This document shows positions 54,342-62,277 of a DNA stretch of 64,000 nt, piece after piece. Position 1 is the first letter of the stretch, and each line of letters begins with the position of its first letter. Location: positions 310,001-374,000 of the forward strand of contig CAWBST010000013.1 in NCBI GenBank assembly GCA_963791495.1. Reading direction: 5' to 3'. This DNA comes from JAMXLO01 sp963791495 (lineage in GTDB: Bacteria; Pseudomonadota; Alphaproteobacteria; Acetobacterales; Acetobacteraceae). The notes under the pieces were generated by a model, which saw only the letters and a list, made by a program, of their open reading frames with translations, was not told the origin of the DNA and ran no database searches. The position numbers were made by a program, and so were the translations under genes.

Positions 54342-54393
54342 TTGCTCCTCCGCCCTACGAGAGTCTGGCACGGCGACGAGTAGGCTCGGATGG

Positions 54394-55977
54394 TTACTCT
54401 TGATTGAGGCCCGACAGAAATTCTTCACGCATCCTGCGGGCCGTATCGATGTATGGCGCGACAAACGCCTTGACCTCATCTGCCAGTCGACCACACTCCC
54501 GATCGAGTAGGGCATCTAGACGACACTCAGCCCGTGCGAGGAAAATGCTCATTTCCAAATTACGTCCGAGGGTTCTTGGCGCAGTGCGGCATACGTAGTC
54601 ATCGGGGTTATCTCTCAGGCTCTTTTCGTCGAGCAAAAGGCTTTGGGCAGGGCTCATACGAGGGTCTATCATCCCGTTCCAATCCTCCTCGAGCCCGAGC
54701 AGAGAACGGCAACTCGTGGGAGAGATGCGCTCTATCCTGACCCCACCTACTTCTGATTTGTCCACGAATTTCATGATCAATGGCTGACCTCGACCAACCA
54801 AGGATCCTAAGGAAGCCTCGAGGGTGAGAATATCCTCAGGTAGTTCCAGTGCCACAGACCACTCGTCATCGAACTGCTCTGATACGACCGCTTCGCTTGG
54901 AAGAAAAGGCCATGCCAATTCTTCAGGAAATTCGTCATCATCGGACATGCTCTTCGGTAGACCGTCGCGGTTGTGGAACCAAGCTAGCGTCCAAATCCGA
55001 CTCAAAAATGCGGGCTCAGGCGAGCCAGCTGCTCCAATTGGCAGGATGCCCAATCGTAATTCAAGGAAAAGGTCGCCATAGCCGCGAACGGGGCAGCCAC
55101 CCTGGTCAAGCATCTGCTCCCATTTCCCTTTCTTAGTCGAGTACATGGTGAACGGTATGAGATCGTGGCCTCTCTCTAGGGGGTGCCAAGTGGGCCCAGA
55201 CCAACCAACCCTCACGGTGGGATAAGGGAGAACCCAAGCCTTATCCCAAAAACGTGGTTGGGGAGTGTCATATTCGTCGGCCAGGTCGTCGATCCCTATG
55301 ACCCTCGTGCCATCAGCGAAGTTCCGCCACAGGGCGCCCCAATCCTCGTCTCCCACGCAGAGAGAGCCTTCCTTACCCCTATGATACGGACGGAACGTAT
55401 CACCACGCCAGAGACGGTATTCCTCGATATGGCGGAATACGCGCCTCAAATCATGCTTTTGCACGAGGGCAGCTGCCGTCTCGGCAATTAAGTCTGCAAG
55501 CTCTGTGTAGATATCGGATGTATCTACATCGCTACGGCGTGGACTTGGAGCAGCAATTGAGGTGCCGCCGAATAGCTCCGCAAGAAAGTAGCCATCATCT
55601 CCGTATAGAAGCCTGCCGGCAGCTTCGCCGATCTTCAGGTACCTGCGAGGATCCTGGGTGAGCTTGTCAGCTCGGTTATCCTTGACTTCTTGAGGCAAAG
55701 AGGGATCGAGCGCATAGCGCGGCAGCCGCTTGGTCGAATCGCCCGTGCTGCCCTGCCCCCCCTCATGTAAGATCTCGGCTATCCGCCATCCTTGTTGTTT
55801 GGCGTCTGCCAGAATTTTCCACAGATTCTCCGCGACCCGCCGGCGGTCGGTGTCGCCCATATGCCGGGTTCTCCCGACGGCCTGTCTGATCTGTTCGACA
55901 TGCTCGCCTTGAGCCGCTTGGTTCTGGGCTTGGCGAGCACTCGGCGCGTTAGGCGGGAACTGAATAACGTCTCCCAT
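54394..55977 (-). CDS. large hypothetical protein in a coupled two-gene operon
   Basis: 527 residues, soluble, no signal peptide or membrane segment, and no domain I recognise. The N-terminal 130 residues are helical (RRRVAENLWKILADAKQQGW, YLKIGEAAGRLLYGDDGYF). The middle contains Trp/Asp-rich blocks (DEDWGALWRNF, WHPLERGHDLIPF), and the last 80 are again helical. ATG at 55977 shares one base with the TGA of the upstream gene (TGATG). Base composition is less GC-rich than the flanking ABC operon. Function is unknown; defence or toxin-antitoxin roles are conceivable but unsupported. Confidence 0.8.
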   Translation of the reverse strand: MGDVIQFPPNAPSARQAQNQAAQGEHVEQIRQAVGRTRHMGDTDRRRVAENLWKILADAKQQGWRIAEILHEGGQGSTGDSTKRLPRYALDPSLPQEVKDNRADKLTQDPRRYLKIGEAAGRLLYGDDGYFLAELFGGTSIAAPSPRRSDVDTSDIYTELADLIAETAAALVQKHDLRRVFRHIEEYRLWRGDTFRPYHRGKEGSLCVGDEDWGALWRNFADGTRVIGIDDLADEYDTPQPRFWDKAWVLPYPTVRVGWSGPTWHPLERGHDLIPFTMYSTKKGKWEQMLDQGGCPVRGYGDLFLELRLGILPIGAAGSPEPAFLSRIWTLAWFHNRDGLPKSMSDDDEFPEELAWPFLPSEAVVSEQFDDEWSVALELPEDILTLEASLGSLVGRGQPLIMKFVDKSEVGGVRIERISPTSCRSLLGLEEDWNGMIDPRMSPAQSLLLDEKSLRDNPDDYVCRTAPRTLGRNLEMSIFLARAECRLDALLDRECGRLADEVKAFVAPYIDTARRMREEFLSGLNQE

Positions 55978-56336
55978 CAATTGCTTCCCTTACGTTTGCC
56001 ATTCCGTCCGCGGCGCGACCGCATTCGGCGACGATAAGGACGACTTCGAGAATCTCGGCCGACGATCAATGTGAGAATAGTTGCCTCAGCGGCCACTGCC
56101 GCCCTGTTGCGGACCCGGTCAACGAGTTGAGGCGGGATGCCCTCGCCAAGCATTTCTTTGGCAGCGTTGGCACTGACGGAGAGCGCCGTTGCGCCGGAGC
56201 CGACCGCAACTTCAACGTCGGCCCACGCGAGCATCGTCATCAGTGTACGGTGCGAGGTACCGCGCTGCCGACATCTCGTGCGACCGTGCGCTGAGATCCA
56301 GAAACACGCGGACCGTGCGCCGGGTGAGCAGTCCAT
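55977..56336 (-). CDS. small basic protein, DUF4258-like pattern, upstream partner of the 527-residue protein
   Basis: 119 residues. ISAHGRTRCRQRGTSHRTL resembles the H-x-R-x-R-x3-RG start of DUF4258-type proteins. A central ADVEVAVGSGATALSVS and LTLIVGRDSRSRPYRR follow, then a very basic tail of alternating Arg/Gly/Lys. ATG at 56336 is chosen because GAGGAG is nine bases upstream; an ATG at 56345 abuts that site. The stop overlaps the next start as TGATG. The basic tail suggests nucleic-acid binding. Confidence 0.7.
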   Translation of the reverse strand: MDCSPGARSACFWISAHGRTRCRQRGTSHRTLMTMLAWADVEVAVGSGATALSVSANAAKEMLGEGIPPQLVDRVRNRAAVAAEATILTLIVGRDSRSRPYRRRMRSRRGRNGKRKGSN

Positions 56337-56366
56337 GTCCGTCATCTCCTCAGGCTGGCGCGTAAT

Positions 56367-56552
56367 TTACCACCCGTCCGTTTGCATGTCATTCTCAAAG
56401 TGGAACCACGATAAGAAGTCTTTTGGGTATGGAAAAGAAAAAAATTCTGGGAAGTAATGAGGCCGTCCGAGGCTCCATCCCCCGCCACCCGGCATCGGAG
56501 TGTCGGGCCAAATTGGGATAATGTTCACTATTTGTTCAATTAACCATGGCAT
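56367..56552 (-). CDS. candidate small ORF upstream of the coupled operon
   Basis: 61 residues with an aromatic and proline-rich composition (IIPIWPDTPMPGGGG, HYFPEFFSFPYPKDF). On the same strand, 30 bp before the 56336 gene. The ribosome-binding site is weak. It may be a real third gene, a leader peptide or chance. Confidence 0.3.
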   Translation of the reverse strand: MPWLIEQIVNIIPIWPDTPMPGGGGWSLGRPHYFPEFFSFPYPKDFLSWFHFENDMQTDGW

Positions 56553-56588
56553 ACTCCGGCAACCAAAACGCACGGGAGCCGAGAGTCC

Positions 56589-57239
56589 ATGACAGCCCCT
56601 GATTTCCTCGCCCTACTGCTGGCCGCGCTGGCAAAGATCATCCCCGGCTATGCCGAGATGAACGAGGCCGACCGTGCGGCCAACCTGGCCCTCGCACGCA
56701 CCATGTTCGAGGCGTTCCAGCCGGCCGACGCGCTGGAGGCAGTCCAGGCCGCCAACGCTGTCGCCGCCGGCCTTGCCGCGATGGACAGCTTCGCCCGCGC
56801 CGCCAGGCCGGGCCTCAGCGACCAGACGGTGACCCGTTTGCGCAGCAGCGCACTCGCGGCCGGCCGGGTGTTCGATGTGGCTGTGCGGGCGCGAGGCGGC
56901 GAACAGCCTCCTGCCCGGACCCGGCCGCAGTCGCGCGCCGCCGCGTCACGGACGCCCGCGGTGCCCACCTCCCAGGCCCGCCACCGCGCCGAACTGCCGT
57001 TGCCCATCCCCGGCCTTGCCGATGCGGCGGTGCCGGCATCGCGACGGCAGGTCTGGAGCGGCACGACCGCTCTCACCCCGTGCAGCCGACGGTCCTTCCG
57101 CCAGATTGAGCGCATGGTATCAAGCCGCCGCCGGGCAGCCGGTTGCTTGAGAACTCGCTCCCCGGTGGTCCTTCGAACGCCTCGCCGACATGCCGGGAAA
57201 CGCTGCCGGTCTCTTGAACCCCGCGACCTCGTCCAATGA
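56589..57239 (+). CDS. hypothetical helical protein with disrupted C-terminus
   Basis: 216 residues. The first 105 are convincing helical protein (NEADRAANLALARTMFEAFQP, VAAGLAAMDSFARAARPGLS). After about residue 115 the sequence becomes Arg/Ser-rich and unlike protein, and the frame ends 13 bases before the end of the 68-bp repeat at 57185. The original C-terminus was probably replaced. ATG at 56589. No family is recognised. Divergent from the coupled operon across a roughly 240-bp AT-richer gap that overlaps the small candidate ORF. Confidence 0.6.
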   Translation: MTAPDFLALLLAALAKIIPGYAEMNEADRAANLALARTMFEAFQPADALEAVQAANAVAAGLAAMDSFARAARPGLSDQTVTRLRSSALAAGRVFDVAVRARGGEQPPARTRPQSRAAASRTPAVPTSQARHRAELPLPIPGLADAAVPASRRQVWSGTTALTPCSRRSFRQIERMVSSRRRAAGCLRTRSPVVLRTPRRHAGKRCRSLEPRDLVQ

Positions 57240-57252
57240 CCGCTCCCGGCCC
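57185..57252 (+). repeat. 68-bp direct repeat, copy 1
   Basis: GCCGACATGCCGGGAAACGC through GACCGCTCCCGGCC. It matches 59643-59710 at 62 of 68 positions in the same orientation. The two copies bracket the broken 5'-nucleotidase gene. Confidence 0.8.
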
Positions 57253-57410
57253 GGCAGGAGAGATTCGATTCACGGTGGCGGATCGTTGACCTAGGTCAAT
57301 GTGCAAAACCATGGTCCAGGCTAACCGCCATTCGAAACTGTGGTCCTTGTATCCGCGCGCGGATGTCCCGCGCGGGCGTCTATGGTTCCGAGTAACGGGA
57401 GCGCACATCA

Positions 57411-59378
57411 GTGAATACCGAACACGAGGAACCAGCCGCGGCGGCGGACGGGGGGAAGACCGGCACCCGCACGCGAGGCGGAACACTCTCACGCCGTGAG
57501 TTCGTGGCCGTCGCAGCGGCAGTCGGCGCGACGACCGTCCTGCCTGGAGCCCTATCCGCGGCGCCGGACGGCAAGAAAACCTTCACCATTCTGCACACCA
57601 ACGATATGCACTCGGCCTTCATCGGGCTAGCCCGGCTCTGGATTACACGCCGCTTACGCTCAACGATGACCAGACCACGGGCGGATATTCGCGCCTGGCG
57701 GGCCTGATGGCCAAGAGGAAAGAGGCGCGCAAGCGCCAGGGGCCAGTGTTGGTGCTTGACGCTGGTGACTACAGCATGGGGACCGCGTTCGGCGCCGCCA
57801 CCCGCACGATCGGCGGCGAACTGCAACTCATGTCGCGCATGGGTTACGACGCCACCACCTTTGGCAACCATGAATTCGACTACGGACCCGATGGCCTGGG
57901 CAAGTCCATCGGTGTGGCCAGCAAAGCCGGCCGCATTCCGACGGTGCTTGCCTCGAATACCAGCTTCGCCGGCGGCGACCCATCCCTGGCCGCTCTCCAA
58001 AGCCTGGCCAAGGTTGGAATTGTTCGCCGTCACCTCGTGATAGAGCGCGGAGGCATTCGTTTTGGCCTTCTCGGGGTAATCGGCAGGGAGGCTATCATCT
58101 ACACCAATGCGGGTGCGGTGACGTTCTCCAACGACATCGAGACTGCCCGGGAAATGGTAAAGATGCTCCGCGAAACCGAGAAGGTGGATGTGGTCATCGC
58201 GCTCAGCCACGGTGGCGTGGAGAAAGGCAAGGACGGGCGCTACACTGAGGGCGACGACGTGCGGCTGGCCGAGGCCGTGCCGGGTATCGACGTGGTGATC
58301 AGCGGCCACAGCCACACCGAACTGCGGGAACCGATCATCGTCAACGGCCGCACACCCGTGGTCCAGACGGGGAAGGAAGGCAAGAACCTCGGCGAATTGG
58401 TGATCACACTGGACGGCGGCAAACTTGCAGTCGAATCCTACCGACTCTATCCAATCGACGACACCATTGCCGGCGACCCCAGCATCGATGACGAGGTCGT
58501 AAGGCTCAAGAAGGGTGTCACCGCGGCTGTGTTCGCGTCGCGCGGTTACAGTATTGATCAGCCGCTCTGCGTGATCCCGCAGGACCTGCCCAACACATAC
58601 TCCGACAATGCGGCCGGCACGCTCCTCGCTAACCTGTGCACCGACGCTTTCAGAAAGGCCACGAGAGCGGACATCGGATTCAGCGTCAACGGGCTGATGC
58701 GCACTGGCCTGACCCGGGGGAAGAAAGGAGTGATAACGGTCTACGACGTGTTCAATGTGGCGCCCCTCGGCTTCGGTGTGGTGGATACAACAGCCGGCAG
58801 CGCACTCGTGACCGGCTACTTCACCGGCCGGGAGCTGAAGAATTCTGCTGGACTTCTTCCTCGTGGACAACCCAACCCACCCCGGCGAATTCTTGCCACG
58901 CGCTTCCGGCATGAGGTACCGCTACGACATGTCCCGCCCACGGTTCGACGCCGTGACAGCCGTCGAACTAGGAGACCTTGATCGTGGCTACAGCGCCATC
59001 GACATCACCGGCGAGGACCAACGCTTATACAGTCTCACCTGCCCGCTGATGCTCGGCGTATTTGTCGTGACCATTCCCAAGGTCACCAAGGGCAAACTGG
59101 CTCTTGTTGCCAAGAACAAGGCGGGCCAGCCCCTCGCAACGAGACTCGAGGCACTCGAGTTGCCTCGCGAAAACTCAGGCTACCTGCTGGCGCCTCCGGC
59201 CAAGGTGGACAGGAGCAGCATCGACACGGGCACGGGAAAAGACGCTGTCAACGAGATCAAGGAATGGCAGGCGATTATGGATTACATCCGCGGTCTGCCG
59301 GTCAAGGACAAGGGTGGACTACCCACGATCCCGGTCGATGAGCGCGCCTCGGAGGTCCGGGCGTTCAGCACGGGTTGA
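57411..59378 (+). pseudogene. bifunctional metallophosphatase/5'-nucleotidase with two frameshifts
   Basis: An exported nucleotidase releasing phosphate from nucleotides. N-terminus: Tat-like signal SRREFVAVAAAVGATTVL. The metallophosphatase domain has FTILHTNDMH, LDAGDYSMG, FGNHEFDYG, ALSHGGVEKG and ISGHSHTEL. The 5_nucleotid_C domain has NAAGTLLANLCTDAFR and FSVNGLMR. Near 57628 the frame changes (continuing PALDYTPLTLNDDQTTGGYS). Near 58846 it changes again (continuing LDFFLVDNPTHPGEFL), ending at 59378. Both joints are single-base shifts and all motifs survive. This fits recent decay or sequence error. Flanked by 68-bp direct repeats. Confidence 0.85.
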
Positions 59379-59642
59379 GCGGCTTTGGAGCTGATTGGGT
59401 GCGACCCCACGCGAAACCAAGGTCCGGAATCCGCGACGCCGTGGCCGAAGTGTCTCGCCAACGCGCCAGGGCGAACTCAAGACCATGAATTGCATCCTTG
59501 CCGACGTGAAGACCACCGACGACGTCACGGCAATGCTGCACACGGCCACGTCCTGACAGCCCGTGCGCTCAGGCTTTCAGTTCGGTGCAGTGGACGGTTC
59601 TGCCGCCAGGTTGCGTGCGTCGTTTCATGCTGTCGTCGGGCA
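59379..59642. other. intergenic region with a short fragment like the end of a nitrile hydratase accessory gene
   Basis: No gene is supported here. At 59567-59584 an 18-bp sequence, GCTCAGGCTTTCAGTTCG, is identical to 63684-63701, which encodes the last residues (ELKA and stop) of the accessory gene at the window's end. It may be a chance match or a scar of rearrangement. Confidence 0.4.
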
Positions 59643-59710
59643 GCCGACATGCCAGGAAACGCAGCCGGTCGTTTGAACCCAGCGACCTCGTCCGATGACC
59701 GCTCCCGGCC
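59643..59710 (+). repeat. 68-bp direct repeat, copy 2
   Basis: Same orientation as 57185-57252 with six substitutions and no gaps. The copies are about 2.4 kb apart. It lies about 100 bp before the ECF41 promoter. Confidence 0.8.
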
Positions 59711-59813
59711 GTGGTCGGGCGCACCCCGCCCCGTCCGGCGATCCAGAAGACAGACGTTCAGCAAAACGTGAGATCCCCCGACGGATACCGAGAGGCAGGT
59801 TTTCACTTCCCCA

Positions 59814-59840
59814 TGTCACAAACGGCAAACCTGCCTCGTC
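59814..59840 (+). promoter_or_regulatory. ECF41-type promoter TGTCACA-N16-CGTC
   Basis: TGTCACA at 59814-59820 and CGTC at 59837-59840, separated by exactly 16 bases. This agrees with the published ECF41 consensus as I remember it. It lies 33 bases before the AhpD-like start, so the sigma factor encoded next probably drives its own operon. Confidence 0.85.
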
Positions 59841-59872
59841 TGTGCATAAGGAGCACAGAAAGGAGAGAGCCC

Positions 59873-60445
59873 ATGCTCGGATGGTTCCTGCGGCGGCAGA
59901 TCGCCAAATTCGAACGGACGTGGAACTACGACGCCGGCTACATGCATGAGATGATCGATACCGACCCCAAGGCGATGCTGGCCTTCGGCAAGCTGCAGGC
60001 GATCGGCCGCTATCGCAAGGACGTGCCCCCCGCCGCCCTGGCCGCGGCCGGCATAGTCGCAGTGATGTCCGAGGATTGCGGTCCCTGCACGCAGCTTGGG
60101 ATCGACATGGCCGAGCGTGGCGGCGTCGATCCGACGGTGTTGCGCGCCATCGTTGCGCGTGACTTCGCCGCCATGCCCGACGAGGTGGCGGCGGTCGTGC
60201 GCTTCACCGACGCGACGCTGCGCCACGCGCCAGAGGCCGACGAACTGCGCGAAGATGTGGTGCGCCGGTTCGGCAAGCGCGGTCTGATCGCGCTCGCTTT
60301 CACCATGCTGCGGGCACGGATGTATCCCACCCTGAAATATGCGCTGGGCCACGGCCACGCCTGCATGCGCCTGACGATCGGCGGCGAAACCCGGCCGGTG
60401 TTGCGTGACGTAGCGCAGCCACCACAGAGGGCCGCCGCGGCATGA
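59873..60445 (+). CDS. carboxymuconolactone decarboxylase/AhpD-like protein, ECF41-associated
   Basis: 190 residues. The AhpD-like redox motif is EDCGPCTQL near residue 68 (C-x2-C), with a following helix DMAERGGVDPTVLRAIV and a C-terminal LGHGHACMRL. ATG at 59873 with AAAGGAGAG. The frame stays open upstream to 59711 without conserved sequence. It overlaps the ECF41 gene as ATGA. Such proteins are the usual partners of ECF41 factors and may act in oxidative-stress chemistry. Confidence 0.9.
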   Translation: MLGWFLRRQIAKFERTWNYDAGYMHEMIDTDPKAMLAFGKLQAIGRYRKDVPPAALAAAGIVAVMSEDCGPCTQLGIDMAERGGVDPTVLRAIVARDFAAMPDEVAAVVRFTDATLRHAPEADELREDVVRRFGKRGLIALAFTMLRARMYPTLKYALGHGHACMRLTIGGETRPVLRDVAQPPQRAAAA

Positions 60446-61323
60446 ACGCCAGCCTCGACCGGGACGCCGCGGAGTTCGAGGCGCACCGGCGCGCGTTGAC
60501 GGGCTTTGCTTATCGCATGCTCGGCTCGCGCGCCGAGGCCGAGGACGCGGTGCAGGACGCGTATCTGCGCTGGCACGCGGTTGACCACGCGGCGATCGAG
60601 GAACCGCGCCGCTATCTGGGTACCGTGGTGACGCGGCTGTGCCTGGATCGCCTGAAATCGGCCCGGGCAAGGCACGAGGATTATGTCGGTCCGTGGCTGC
60701 CGGAGCCGGTGGTCGATGAGGTATTCGACGATACGGCGGCGGGCGATCTGGCGCACGACATCTCGGTGGCACTGATGCTGGTGCTGGAGCGGCTATCGCC
60801 GTTGGAGCGGGCGAGTTTTCTGCTGCACGACGTGTTCGGCCTCGATTTTTCCGAGGTGGCGCGCGCGCTTGGCCGAGGCGAGGCTGCGTGCCGTCAGCTT
60901 GCGGCACGGGCCCGCGCGCATGTCGAGGCTGGCCGGCCGCGCTTCCCTGCCTCGCGCGAACAAGGCGATCGGCTGGCCGCGGCGTTTCAGGCGGCGGTTG
61001 CATCAGGCGATACCGGGACGCTGATGCGGGTACTCGCCGAGGATGCGGTGCTGTATTCGGATGGCGGCGGCAAGCGCGCGGCGGCACTCAATCCGATTTA
61101 CGGCGCCGACCGGATCGCGCGGTTCTTCGCGGGCGTTCTGCGCAAGAACTCGGCGTTGGCCACCGTTGCGGCGCGGCCCGCCACGGTCAACGGATTGCCG
61201 GGGTTCGTGATGCGCGAGGATGACGGCTCGATCGACACGATGGCCATCGAACACCGCGACGGCCGCATCGTCGCGATCTATCTGACGCGCAATCCCGAGA
61301 AGCTGCGGCACGTGCGGTTCTGA
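60442..61323 (+). CDS. ECF41-family RNA polymerase sigma factor with SnoaL-like C-terminal domain
   Basis: 293 residues. Region 2 (FAYRMLGSRAEAEDAVQDAYLRW) and region 4 (LERLSPLERASFLLHDVFGLDFSEVARALG) recognise promoter and core polymerase. The C-terminal 110 residues form an SnoaL-like domain carrying the ECF41 hallmarks DGGGK near residue 208 and NPEKL (usual NPDKL) near the end, which regulate activity without an anti-sigma factor. It starts in the AhpD-like stop codon (ATGA). An upstream TGTCACA/CGTC promoter indicates autoregulation. Confidence 0.95.
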   Translation: MNASLDRDAAEFEAHRRALTGFAYRMLGSRAEAEDAVQDAYLRWHAVDHAAIEEPRRYLGTVVTRLCLDRLKSARARHEDYVGPWLPEPVVDEVFDDTAAGDLAHDISVALMLVLERLSPLERASFLLHDVFGLDFSEVARALGRGEAACRQLAARARAHVEAGRPRFPASREQGDRLAAAFQAAVASGDTGTLMRVLAEDAVLYSDGGGKRAAALNPIYGADRIARFFAGVLRKNSALATVAARPATVNGLPGFVMREDDGSIDTMAIEHRDGRIVAIYLTRNPEKLRHVRF

Positions 61324-61396
61324 GCCACGCAGTTGGGTCGGAGGATTGGTTGACCTCGCGATTCGATCCCGGCGGCCTTTGCTCGATCCTGATGCG

Positions 61397-61840
61397 CTAT
61401 TGGTTGATCTCGGGCTCGACGAGCCTTGCCAGGTTCCGCAGTGACTCCTGCCAACCGAGATAACAGGCCTCGAGTGGAATGACGTCCGGCAGGCCTGCTT
61501 GCACGATATCCAGCTCGGTGCCGACCGATACCTTCTTCAACACCACCGTCACCTGCATCTCGCCGGGCAGGTTGGGATCGTCGAATTTGTCCGTGTAGCG
61601 CAGGCGCTCGCCCGGAGCGAGCTCGACATATTCGCCGCCAAATACGTGGCTTTTGCCAGTTGTGAAGTTCCGGAAGGACATTCTGAATGTGCCGCCGACT
61701 TTCGGTTCCAGATGATGCACTGTGCAGGCAAAACCGTTGGGCGGAAGCCATTTCGCGAGCGCGTCCGCCTCGAGGAACGCGCGATAGACTTTCTCTGGGC
61801 TCGTTGCCAGAACGCGGTGCAGGCGTACGGTGTTGGGCAT
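61397..61840 (-). CDS. SRPBCC (AHSA1-type) family protein
   Basis: 147 residues with the START/AHSA1 fold: RVLATSPEKVYRAFLEADALAKWLPP, GTFRMSFRNFTTGK, YVELAPGERLRYTDKF, and the C-terminal helix GWQESLRNLARLVEP. It binds a hydrophobic ligand; the role is unknown. ATG at 61840. Convergent with the ECF41 gene. The remnant just upstream (61853-61936) probably belonged to the same unit. Confidence 0.9.
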   Translation of the reverse strand: MPNTVRLHRVLATSPEKVYRAFLEADALAKWLPPNGFACTVHHLEPKVGGTFRMSFRNFTTGKSHVFGGEYVELAPGERLRYTDKFDDPNLPGEMQVTVVLKKVSVGTELDIVQAGLPDVIPLEACYLGWQESLRNLARLVEPEINQ

Positions 61841-61852
61841 GATCGTTTATCC

Positions 61853-61936
61853 TTATGAATGGACGGGACAGACGTTGCCGCCGATCAGCCGCCTGCAATC
61901 GAGAAAGACGGCAAGGTAGGTATCGTTAGTGGTCAT
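61853..61936 (-). pseudogene. truncated relic beginning MTTNDTYLAVF
   Basis: 27 codons from an ATG with a good GGAGA site. MTTNDTYLAVF is the conserved start of a small protein family commonly placed beside AHSA1-type genes. After this the sequence is unrelated and stops, so only the first 11 or so codons remain. The rest of the gene is gone. Confidence 0.5.
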
Positions 61937-62277
61937 GCTGTCTCCTAGCCTTGATCTGGGATTCAGCGGTTCCGGCTCGTTGCGACATGGCCCTTGCTCA
62001 CATGAATTGCCGATCCATACCCCGAGGACGAGCGAGGCCCTGCCAGTCCGACAGGGAATCTCAGATTTCTTGCAAGCATCGGCAGCGGTCCGGCGCTTAT
62101 GGGGCAGGCACGCCGCGCCCAACCCAAGTCGGCCATCAGCGGCCGTTCAGGTGATCCCCGAAGCGGAAGTCCACGAAGGCCCGACGCCGCCGGCCTGGCG
62201 CCCTACGCGGGCATCCGGTCGCCAGGTATCACGGCACCGACGTTGGCTTCCTCAGCCCGCTGCCTCTTCCTGTCTTC
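61937..62277. other. intergenic region without recognised gene
   Basis: About 340 bases. It contains presumptive upstream sequence for the relic and the 3' flank of the CmcJ-like gene. No RNA, repeat or convincing frame was seen. Confidence 0.4.

Noticed and set aside
57380..58912. 510-codon minus-strand frame over the 5'-nucleotidase
   Set aside because: It is unbroken where the sense gene is frameshifted, but its translation is His/Arg-rich without motifs, while the sense strand has every metallophosphatase motif.
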